Of a stretch of DNA of 64,000 nucleotides, positions 12,601 to 24,600 are shown piece after piece. A model generated the notes under the pieces. The model ran no database searches and was not told where the DNA came from. It saw only the letters and a program-made list of their open reading frames with translations. Position 1 is the first letter of the stretch, and the number at the start of each line of letters is the position of its first letter. The stretch is from Tiliqua scincoides (Eukaryota > Chordata > Lepidosauria > Squamata > Scincidae). Both the position numbers and the translations under genes were made by a program. The stretch spans positions 4,208,767-4,272,766 of the forward strand of contig NC_089823.1 of the NCBI RefSeq assembly GCF_035046505.1. The letters are read 5' to 3'.

Positions 12601-15600
12601 CCTCTTATTGGCCAGAGGCTCAACCATCACAATAGTCCCACTGAACAAGAGGCATAGCAAGTTTAATAACTATTTGGGCTAGCAAGTTCTAGTCGTTCTG
12701 CAAAGACTCTTTAAGTCTGGAAAGTGAAGAGGCGGACATTGGAGCAGACACTTCACTGGGTTACTAACATGCCCTGTTTGTGAACTGTCAAGTTATGTAG
12801 AAGGCTCCTTGGAAGGAAAAACTGAATGAAAGTCCGTTTCCTTTGGAAATGATAAACACAAGCAGTGAGGTATGGCTGTATTTTCAATGCTGTTTGGACC
12901 TTAAAAAATCCTTGAACGGCAGGAAATAAGGAGAAGTGAGACAAAGCGAAACACTTTATATGTACTAAAATTAGGCTAATTATGGAACATAAGAACAGCC
13001 CCACTGGATCAGGCCATAGGCCCATCTAGTCCAGCTTCCTGTATCTCACAGCGGCCCACCAAATGCCCCAGGGAGCACACCAGATAACAAGAGACCTCAT
13101 CCTGGTGCCCTCCCTTGCATCTGGCATTCTGACATAACCCATTTCTAAAATCAGGAGGTTGCGCATACACATCATGGCTTGTACCCCATAATGGATTTTT
13201 CCTCCAGAAACTCGTCCAATCCCCTTTTAAAGGCGTCTAGGATAGACGCCAGCACCACATCCTGTGGCAAGGAGTTCCACAGACCAACCACACGCTGAGT
13301 AAAGAAGTATTTTCTTTTGTTTGGCCTAACCCGCCCAACACTCAATTTTAGTGGATGTCCCCTGGTTCTGGTATTATGTGAGAGTGTAAAGAGCATCTCC
13401 CTATCCACTCTGTCCATTCCCTGCATAATTTTGTATGTCTCAATCATGTCCCCCCTCAAGCGTCTCTTTTCTAGGCTGAAGAGGCCCAAACGCTGTAGCC
13501 TTTCCTCATAAGGAAGGTGCCCCAGCCCCGTAATAATCTTAGTCGCTCTCTTTTGCACCTTTTCCATTTCCACTATGTCTTTTTTGAGATACGGTGACCA
13601 GAACTGGACACAGTACTCCAGGTGTGGCCTTACCATCGATTTGTACAACGGCATTATAATACTAGCCGTTTTGTTCTCAATACCCTTCCTAATGATCCCA
13701 AGCATAGAATTGGCCTTCTTCACTGCCGCCGCACATTGGGTCGACACTTTCATCGACCTGTCCACCACCACCCCAAGATCTCTCTCCTGATCTGTCACAG
13801 ACAGCTCAGAACCCATCAGCCTATATCTAAAGTTTTGATTTTTTGCCCCAATGTGCATGACTTTACACTTACTGACATTGAAGCGCATCTGCCATTTTGC
13901 TGCCCATTCTGCCAGTCTGGAGAGATCCTTCTGGAGCTCCTCACAATCACTTCTGGTCTTTACCACACGGAAAAGTTTGGTGTCGTCTGCAAACTTAGCC
14001 ACTTCACTGCTCAACCCTGTCTCCAGGTCATTTATGAAGAGGTTGAAAAGCACCGGTCCCAGGACAGATCCTTGGGGCACACCGCTTTTCACCTCTCTCC
14101 ATTGTGAAAATTTCCCATTGACACCCACTCTCTGCTTCCTGGCCTCCAACCAGTTCTCAATCCACGAGAGGACCTGTCCTCTAATTCCCTGACTGTGGAG
14201 TTTTTTCAGTAGCCTTTGGTATAGGAAATGTAGAGTCAAATGTAGAGTCAAAGCTAAATTTTTCAGTAGCCTTTGGTGTAGGAAATGTAGAGTCAAATGT
14301 AGAGTCAAAGCTAAATTTGGATAGGTTTATTGAATGGTTGGAAGATTTATTTATTTTTATATCCTGCTATATCACATGAACTCAGAATGACTTACAGCAA
14401 TTTTCCTGAATGTTAATGGTTCTTTCCCCAAAGGGTCTTCAATTTAAAACATGTTAAGAGTATGGGAGGTGTTTTTTTTTAAAAAAAGCCAAATCAAATA
14501 AAAATGATGTGTAAACATGAAATCTATTTCAAAATGGAACACCCATAATCTACACCCTAGATAACCACTAAAAAAAAAGACAAAGGGCACGGTTTTGCTG
14601 TTTGTTGAATAGGAATGGGGTGGGATGAGTGGAGGACATAGCTCTATCTGATATGATGACAGTGGAGTCTCTGTGGCTCTGCCCGGAGTTAGGTAGGTTT
14701 GACAGGCTGCTACTCTCTAGCAACAGCACCATCAGTTGCCAGTGGAGACTGGTGGAAAAGGTGTTGCACAGTGGAGTAGGTTGGATAGAGATTGGAGCGC
14801 AGTCCTAGCTGTATTGTTTTTCTCTTAAAAGCAGGGATGGCCAGCTTTCATTCACCATGCCTTCACAGCAACCTTGTTGGCTGTACGAGATTTTTTAAAA
14901 GCCTACTTGACTGATAGGAAAAGCCCCATTCAGACATTCTGTGAGTGTAGAGAAAATGCCCACTCTTGCAGAATACTGGGGGCACACTAGTGAGTTCTGT
15001 TTCAGTTGCTGCACTCCATAGTGCCCCCCGTGCCACTAGAATGCATTTGTCTAAACAGAAAAATGATGTCCACAGTGGGAATTTCTCCCTGTGAGTTGCA
15101 AATGCCAGTGGTTGTGCAGGGTACAGATAAACACTATTCACTGGGAGTGTGGGGTGAAATGGAGCTTCCTGTTGCGTTCTCACTGCCCTCGCTAAACATT
15201 CCCGTGCCATGGAAACTGGAAATAAAACACTGGGTTTTGAGGCTGTCTTGTAAGTTCACCCAAAGTGAATAGAGGAAAGTTCCTCTGCTTGAGAGAGTTG
15301 TTTTTTGGGCCAGTGCCAATGCAGTCATTGTGTAACTTTTCTTAAAGTCAATTATGGTGGCGATTATGGGGTTCGGGGCAGGAAGGTCATAGCAATGTAG
15401 AGATGAGAGCAAAGTGTGGCTTTTGATCCTAGCACACCAAATTTCTTTTATGAGTGAAGACAATATTGAGCTTATTGGCAAACTATAAGTATCTTTTTCA
15501 GGGTTGGGTTGGCTCAACCTTTATCCTTTTTCCCCCATTTGAAGGTCACAAACCTTCCCTTCACTGAGAAGTAACATTTCAGTAAAACTGGTTTTGAATG

Positions 15601-18600
15601 GCCATGGTCAGCAGCTGTTCAAAAACTGACATCACCCTATTTAAGAAGTGTCATGACCCTAGAAAACAGGGGAGGACTTGGGGAATGCCAGGCTACAAGG
15701 AAATCAAGAGTTGTGAAGAAATACCTTTCCTGTTAACATGTCATTTTTCTGTCTCTTTTTTTTCCCCTCCAAGGAAAGAACGCCTTGTGTATGTGGGTAT
15801 TAGTATTGAAAACATCATTCCTCCACAAGTAAGTGAAATAGATCTAATGAACCCATCCTTTTTCCTTTTGGTTCACTTGTCAGAGCTGTGTGTATTTGGA
15901 ACTGAAAAACAATCAAAATGCTTCCTCAAGGAAGGGGGGGAATCTGTAGTGTGCATGAACACCACACAGTTAAGCATACTGGAATACATCTGCCCATTTT
16001 ACCTGATATATTTTGCTCCTGCTGCTGATGAGGTGGGCAAAGAGCAGTGCAAGACACTGAAGCCTCTTAACTGATAGAAATACAATTGAGACCATTTTTC
16101 TCCTCTCGAGCCTTTGACTTCACATTTGTTCTCTGAAATCTCACAGTACAGCTGCACTGTATCAGGCCATAGGCCCATCTAGTCCAGCTTCCTGTATCTC
16201 ACAGTGGCCCACCAAATGCCCCAGGGAGCACATCAGATAACAAGAGACCTCATCCTGGTACCCTCCCCTCATATCTGGCCTTCTGACATAGCCCATTTCT
16301 AAAATCAGGAGGTTGCGCATACACATCCTTAGAGAAGTTTTTTCTTACGTCAGCATTTTATCATTTAAAATGCTGTTCTCCAATCAAGCCGTGATTTGTG
16401 TTAAGAACATAAGAACAGCCCCACTGGATCAGGCCATAGGCCCATCTAGTCCAGCTTCCTGTATCTCACAGCGGCCCACCAAATGCCCCAGGGAGCACAC
16501 CAGATAACAAGAGACCTCATCCTGGTGCCCTCCCCTGCATCTGGCCTTCTGACATAGCCCATTTCTAAAATCAGGAAGTTGCGCATACACATCATGGCTT
16601 GTACCCCGTAATGGATTTTTCCTCCAGAAACTTGTCCAGTCCCCTTTTAAAGGCGCCCAGGCCAGATGCCGTCACCACATCCTGTGGCAAGGAGTTCCGC
16701 AGACCAACCACATGCTGAGTAAAGAAATATTTTCTTTTGTCTGTTCTAACTGTCCCAACACTCAATTTTAGTGGATGTCCCCTGGTTCTGGTGTTATGTG
16801 AGAGTGTAAAGAGCATCTCCCTATCCACTCTGTCCAACCCCTGCATAATTTTGTATGTCTCAATCATGTCCCCCCTCAGGCGTCTCTTTTCTAGGCTGTA
16901 GAGGCCCAAACGCCGTAGCCTTTCCTCATAAGGAAGGTGCCCTAGCCCCGTAATCATCTTAGTCACTCTCTTTTGCGCCTTTTCCATTTCCACTATGTCT
17001 TTTTTGAGATGTGGCGACCAGAACTGGACACAATACTCCAGGTGTGACCTTACCATCGTTTTGTACAACAGCAGTATAATATTAACCATTTTGTTCTCAA
17101 TACCCTTCCTAATGATCCCAAGCATAGAATTGGCCTTCTTCACTGCCGCCGCACATTGGGTCGACACTTTCATCGACCTGTCCACCACCCCCCAAGATCT
17201 CTCTCCTGATCTGTCACAGACAGCTCAGAACCCATCAGCCTATATCTAAAGTTTTGATTTTTTGCCCCTATGTGCATGACTTTACACTTACTGACATTGA
17301 AGCGCATCTGCCATTTGCTGCCCATTCAGCCAGTCTGGAGAGATCCTTCTGGAGCTCCTCACAATCACTTCTGGTCTTCACCACTCTCAAAAGTTTGGTG
17401 TTGTCTGCAAACTTAGCCACATACATTGCAGGATCATGATACATGATATCCCAGGACAGATACTTGTAAACCTGTCATTGCAGCCATGAAAGCTAAAAGT
17501 TTATCATTGTTGTAAAAATCCTTACCTTAATCATAGCACGCTGCTAGTTCTTGCATGTAATTTTTGAAGTTCTTTGGAGTATGTGACTTAAAAGCAAGAT
17601 TGCAGGTGGGGATGGGGGAAGGACTGCAGTTGCACGGCTCCACATGCAACCCGTTGTTCCCAGTGAAAATTGAGAACCTGAAAACTGAGTGTCTCCATTC
17701 AGAGTATAGAGAGAATCTTTTTCTGTCGACTGGAGTTGTTGATGTGCTTAAGGATTGTCTGTTTTTTACAGGAGCCAGAAATCCCTGAAAGCATCGATGA
17801 GAAGAAGAAAGATTCCAAAAAATCGAAGGCAAAGCTGCTTGAAAGGAGGTCGACCAGGCAACGGAAGTGCATAAGCTATAGGTGAGCAGCTTCCTTTTCT
17901 GAGTGAGGGCAAAAGATGCTTCATCTCCAGTTTCATGTGCACAAGTGAGGACCCAAGAATTGTGAGTGAAACTAGTAGAAGGAGGGGAGATTATTTCAGC
18001 TCACCCTCTCTTGTCCTTGGTGTGTTAGGGGGTGAGTTTTGTGGAGCAGACAGAAAGGGCAGCCTGCCTCTAGCCCCCCTCCTCATCTTTTCCCTCCCCT
18101 GTCAAGCATTGGTTTGCCAGGGAATGGAATCTGAGGGTGGGGGTGGTGAGGTTGTGCTTAGACACAAGGTGTGCTTAGTTCTGTTCCTCTTCAGTTCTAC
18201 TCCCGATGCTTATCAGTAGAGAAAGCCGTTCCCTGTTCCAACCGGCTCTGATTAGCTGCAGCAGGCAAAGTTCCATTCTGTCCTCTGCTGCCACGGATGA
18301 TGATCCTGTGGTGAGAGGGTTTCCTAGATGTGCAGTTCTCACCTGTGATAGTTTTGGATAGAGTGCAGGGTCATTCCGACATCCTCCCCCCCCCCCACAC
18401 ACACACACTATTTTTCTGCAGAGCTGAGGGTAGTAGTCAGTCTGTCATTACTAGAGATTCTGTTCCACCCTGCAGAACCGTCTATATTTGTGTGCTCACT
18501 AACAGCACACAAGTTAAGTGAATGGTATGTGGGATTTCGCACTATGCCGCTATCATGCATTTAAGCTTTTCGATAAGAGGACGAAGCCCACACTCTCAAG

Positions 18601-21600
18601 ATCGCCATTTGAGGAAACTTGCCATTAAAAAGAAAACCATGGAGTTTTGCTAAATGCCTTTGCACATACTACTGTGTGGCTCTCCACTTACACACCAAAA
18701 CTTTGTATAAACTGAATTGTACATAATAGCATTAGTCGCTAATTTTTACAATAATTCTTATGTGTAAATTATAAATTGAAAAATCCTTATAATAGTGAGC
18801 AGGTTAATCTGTTCTCGGCATATGATGAGTAGGGTTATTTTTAAAAGGTGTTGCCTTCACTGATGGGCACAGTACCTGTCTTCTCTGCCTGGGACAAAAC
18901 CATCTTGTAGACACCTGCGTTTACTATAACAAGTTCTCTAGGCATACAAGAAAGGACCAAGAGTATTGCTTCAAGTCTTCTTTGTGGAAGATGATCCTCA
19001 CTTCCACAGTGGCCGTGTCAGTGCTGTCTGCCATCATGCCTGCTTCACTGCCACCACTGCTAGCAGAGCATTGTTGAGAGACATGGCAAGCGCAAATCCC
19101 GCTTTGGGTGGATGGACAGTACTTGGGATTCCCCTGAAAAGAAGCCCAAACATTAGTTTGAGGTCAGATTCAACAAGTCTTCTGGGGCCCTTACATCAAC
19201 ACAGACCACCACACTGACAGTGACAGCTGTTAACACCAAAGCATCCTCTGGGCTTGGAGGTTGCAGGTACCGGTGAACAGGTCAGGGAGAAATCTCACTC
19301 ACCAAGCTCCATTACAAAATGCCCTTCCTGGAATCGGACATCCTAGTAGTTCACCAGACTTCTTAGGAGCACGTTCCACCATAATGATTTTATCCCTCAG
19401 AATGCAAGTTGGAGGGGTGTCCCGTTTCGAAAGCTCTAGAGAGCAGCAACATGGTCTGAAAACTGAAGTAGGCAGGAAAACACCCCCTTTCCTCCGTCCT
19501 GAACGTGAAATCCGAAAGCGAGCTATAGTTTGCGAAGTGATGGTTCATTTGTTGTGAAAGCATTTTGAACATTTAGATGTTTGCTAGCTTATTCCTTGAA
19601 AACATGGTTGACAGTTGCATGCTATAATTGGTAAATTTATTTTTCTAGATTTGACGAGTTTGATGAAGCAATTGATGAAGCAATAGAGGACGACATCAAG
19701 GAGGCTGATGGAGGGGGTATGTCTTACTGGGCTGCTTTGGAATAGCATCAGAAAAAAACATTTTACTAACTTGAGATAATGGGTGGCAATCCTTGTGATG
19801 CTGCATACACAAAATATATGCCTGGGATTTGGTTACGTAGCCAGTTTTGTGCAGGTGCAGAAAAAATTCATTTGCACAACCTGAACAGGTATAGAATTCA
19901 GCTTTCTATTTCCTGTCAAGTTTCTCAACAGGTTGGACTTAGATCAAGGTGACCAGTGTCACCTTTGGTAGTGGTGGTGGGGATTACTGTTACTATTATT
20001 AAGAATACTTATAAGCAACTTTTCAACAAGAATAGTTCATAAAGCAGTTTACATAGTAAAATCAATAAATGGGTCCCTGTCCCTGAAGGGATCATAGTCT
20101 AAAAAAGAATCAGGCAGCTAGTCATCATTCAGCATGGCCTCCCTCACAGAGATGTTAAAGATAAGAATAGGGAGAAAGTAGCATGTATGCCACCCTAATG
20201 TACTTGAGGGGGAGGACAAGGTACAAGATACACAAAAGTGATAAACATTTGTGTATCTGGCTTTGCTTGAACTGTCAGCTTTTTTCAAGGGAAAGAGAGA
20301 CTTAACAGACATGGGCATGTGCAGCCTTGATCTTGGCTACCTTCTATGGTGGGAAGGCTGGAAGCGTAGAAGTCAAGCAGTGTTTGTGTAGGAAAGCCCT
20401 AAGAACTGGACCTACGTTTACAGTTGCCATCATTTGGTCAACATAGGTGGTGGTAGAGGAAAAGACATGTCTAACATCACGGGGCATCGTGGCAAAGATA
20501 TTTCCACCATCCTAGAGGAAGAAAGGAAGGAAAGCAAGAGGCCTCAGAGGGCTGTTGCAGCTCGCCGCAAGAAACGACGGCGACTGAATGACCTGGACAG
20601 TGACAGCAACCTGGATGAGGAAGAGAGTGAGGATGAGTTCAGAATCAGTGAAGGGTAAGATGTGCAGCAGCATAGTGCAGTCCATCCTAAGCCACTGCTG
20701 GCCACTGTGTGTTCCAGGGTTACTTAAAGGAGGGTGCAGAAGCCTCCCTGATGTGTGAACTTTCCATGTCAAGCATGCGTGAGTTATGGAGAACTTTCAA
20801 GCAAGCAAGTTATGGAGAACTTTCAATTCAAGCCACCTGAGTTTTGAGGCAATGTGATGAATGATTTACCCCACTAAAAATGGCGTGTTTGAATTTACCC
20901 CACTGCTTGTTATGGAAAAGTCAGCATAACTTGATCATTGGGTCAGGCAGAGTGGACTTCAGCCATCACAGGATGGTACAAATACCTACAAGTCGCTGAC
21001 AGCCTGCTAAACTTTCCTTAGAGAAGTTTTTTCTTACATCAGCATTTTATCATTTAAAATGCTGTTCTCCAATCAAGCCGTGATTTGTGTTAAGAACATA
21101 AGAACAGCCCCACTGGATCAGGCCATAGGCCCATCTAGTCCAGCTTCCTGTATCTCACAGCGGCCCACCAAATGCCCCAGGGAGCACACCAGATAACAAG
21201 AGACCTCATCCTGGTGCCCTCCCCTGCATCTGGCCTTCTGACATAGCCCATTTCTAAAATCAGGAGGTTACGCATACACTTCATGGCTTGTACCCCGTAA
21301 TGGATTTTTCCTCCAGAAACTTGTCCAATCCCCTTTTAAAGGCGTCCAGGCCAGATGCCGTCACCACATCCTGTGGCAAGGAGTTCCACAGACCAACCAC
21401 ACGCTGAGTAAAGTAATATTTTCTCTTGTCTGTTCTAACTGTCCCAACACTCAATTTTAGTGGATGCCCCCTGGTTCTGGTGTTATGTGAGAGTGTAAAG
21501 AGCATCTCCCTATCCACTCTGTCCATCCCCTGCATAATTTTCTATGTCCCAATCATGTCCCCCCTCAGGTGCCTCTTTTCTAGGCTGAAGAGGCCCAAAC

Positions 21601-24600
21601 GCCGTAGCCTTTCCTCGTAAGGAAGGTGCCCCAGCCCCGTAATCATCTTAGTCGCTCTCTTTTGCACCTTTTCCATTTCCACTATGTCTTTTTTGAGATT
21701 CGGCGACCAGAACTGGACACAATACTCCAGGTGTGGCCTTACCATCGATTTGTACAACGGCATTATAATATTAGCCGTTTTGTTCTCGATACCTTTCCTA
21801 ATGATCCCAAGCATAGAATTGGCCTTCTTCACTGCCGCCGCACATTGGGTCGACACTTTCATCGACCTGTCCACCACCACCCCAAGATCTCTCTCCTGAT
21901 CTGTCACAGACAGCTCAGAACCCATCTTCACGGGTGTTCATGTGGATTCTCTAATTTCAGGGAGCTTTCCACTAATCTTTGTCCTTGCAGATCTCAGGAT
22001 GAATTTATTGTATCGGATGAGAACGTCGATGAAAGCGAAGAGGATCAGCCGTCAAATGATGACAGTGATGCCAACTTTTCTACACGAAGGCCCAGGCGAC
22101 ACCATTCTAGGCCAATGAGGCAAAGCAGAAGACTTCAGAGAAAATCACTCAAGAAAAGATACTCAGAAGACGATGAAGAGGAGGATTCTGAGGATAATGT
22201 AAGCGGTGACTCTGGTAAGTTTGCCCTTTTCACTCTTCATTGTTTTTGTGGCAGTGTAGTTCTTACAATGTCATTGTAAGATATTTATGTACCAAAGATT
22301 TTGGATTATACCCCTAGATCTTATAAAGGGCTTATTTCTTAAAAAAAAAAAAGATTTTTTTTTAAAAACGTGTGCATACGTGTGCGTGCGCCCCCCCTTG
22401 CTTTCCAAGGTTAGATATCATGATTCAGTGAAAAGATTTCTTGTCCCCTCTTGCAATTCCCTGCGGTTTCGTAATAATTTTTTTAGTACAGATAGCCGTA
22501 TTTTCTATTCATAGTCTAGGCCTGTTGAGCCTGATTCCTTTGGGTAATTTGTGACATGCATCTTGCAGCCTGCTGGGTCTTCCATAGATCCCTGCTTGTG
22601 GCCCTGACAAAAAGCACATCTAGTATAAAGTGTCGTATAGTCAGTATATAGTACATAGTATACTATTTACTATAGGCTATGTATACATAGTATACATAAA
22701 GCCTGCCTGACAAAAGCACATCTAGTCTTTTCAGTTTCAGGCATGCAATATCCACTTGATTACAGACTATATCAGCTAGGTACTACTGAGAGCAAAGCAG
22801 ACACCTTAGATTAGAACATGAATCTTTTTTTCTAATGGTTTGTATCTATCCTCTGCTTCCTGGCAGGTTTTCCCAAAATAGCAAGCCTGCAGCTTAGCAA
22901 TTTGAGAAGGTCACTGTGGTCAAAACCATGTGACTTTAGGCCAGTCGTACATTTTTCCTGTATACATGATAAGGACAATTCTTTGGGAACCTGGTGGTAC
23001 ACTGGGGTCACAAGATAGCTCCTGGGCAAAATTTGCTTCTCCATATTTGAAGGCCCCTTATAAAGAGCATTTTTCAGAAGTCTTAAATTGTCCTGGAATA
23101 TTAATAATAATAATAATAATAAAACTTTATTTTTATCCCGCCCTTCTCCCAAAAAGGGACCCAGGGCGGCTAACAACATATAAAACAAAACATATTCCTC
23201 CCTCTGACACTGTTTGGAGTGTAAATAATCACTTAGCTTTATATGAATGGTGTAGCATATGCAGAAGCACAGGGCTTTAGAGCTTTAGGCAAGACATGGC
23301 AACCGCAGGTACACCTGCTTTACTTTCAGAGCACACTCTGAAACCGAAGACTTGTTCCTTGCCTAACTATAAACAGCATTAGAGATAAGGAAGTAGTCAG
23401 ATCTAGGAATGTGTTGTGGTTAGCTAGAGCCAGCTAGTTGTAGCTTATCAGTAACCTCCAGTAATCCTCAGTATTGTACTGTATTGCTTCATGAGTTTAA
23501 GAGTCAATAAAAAGCTTGGAGGAAGCTAGGCAAGGATCAGTCTATCAATCTCAGTATCTATTCCAGCTTCCTCCCTGCATCCACATTTGAATCTTGCCTG
23601 CCGTCTCTTCCTTTCTGCCTCTCTGACCCCTTGCTGCTCCAGTTCCTTCCTTCAACACTCAGAGTGCCTCTGCTCCCTGGCATCTCTATCAAGCAACAAG
23701 GCTCTAAGCCTTGGGTGCTTCCCCAAAGCAAAGTAGCATCTGCTACATCTGGCGCCCAGCCATGGGGCCACACAAAAGCTAGCTTACCACGCCCAGCAAG
23801 GGTTACATTCATCCTTCAGGATCCCGGTAAGTATAGTATCAGTAGGTAAGTATAGTATCAACAGCACAGATACACCATCACAATGATTTATAGTTTCTTC
23901 TCCATAAAGCTAAGCACCCTGTTTCCTCCCAAGAGGTCACAGAGTTTTTACATGATTAAAGAACAATGCCCCTGGTATCCCGAGGGAAGCACCTTCAGAC
24001 GCTGTGCTCTGCAAGCAGAGCTGCAAAAGCAATCAGAGGAGATTTTTTCTCCTCCCTCCGCACCAGCTCCATCAGAACAAGAAGAACAGCCAAAAATTAT
24101 TCCTAAGAGACAGGACAGCAGAAAAATCTCTTAAGTTAACCATGATTTGTTTTGTGGTACAACGCCACAGTGCACACAGGCAAGCCCTCAAAAAACAACA
24201 AACTCTCCCTCATTCTGTGCCAAAAGAGGTACAAATTGCACTTAAAGATTTTGGCATCACTAGTATATATGCCAAAGAATTACAAAGCACAGCAAACAAA
24301 TACCACCTTAAAAATAGTTGGAAGCTCCTAAAGTGCATAGTTTTAATCCCTGCACAAAATGCAGTATGGCCCAGTGAGTTTCAACCACCTTAAAAAAAGC
24401 CAAAAGTATCATTAGCAAGATTTCCTCCAAGGCATGCTAAGCAGCCCAACCTTGTGTTAGCAGTATGTAAATTAAGTTTTATAATAGTCTAGTTTTTATA
24501 TAGCACCAAAAAAGGTAACAACAGTAGGCTTATCCTGTGTTATGCCTGTAACACCTGAATTAAAAATCCCCCAACAGTTAATTTTAGTATAATTGTAACA

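Larger units (their letters stand above)
12985..14320 (-). mobile_element. CR1 LINE, 5'-truncated, copy A
   Basis: On the - strand a frame of over 300 codons encodes the end of a CR1 reverse transcriptase: SGVPQGSVLGPVLFNLFIND, FADDTKLFRVV, and the C-terminus FLEEKSIMGYKP. The 3' UTR ends near 12985 at the usual CR1 tail (reads ...CTGTTCTTATGTTCC). The 5' end carries a tandem 57-bp duplication. The open frame suggests a fairly young copy. Confidence 0.9.
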
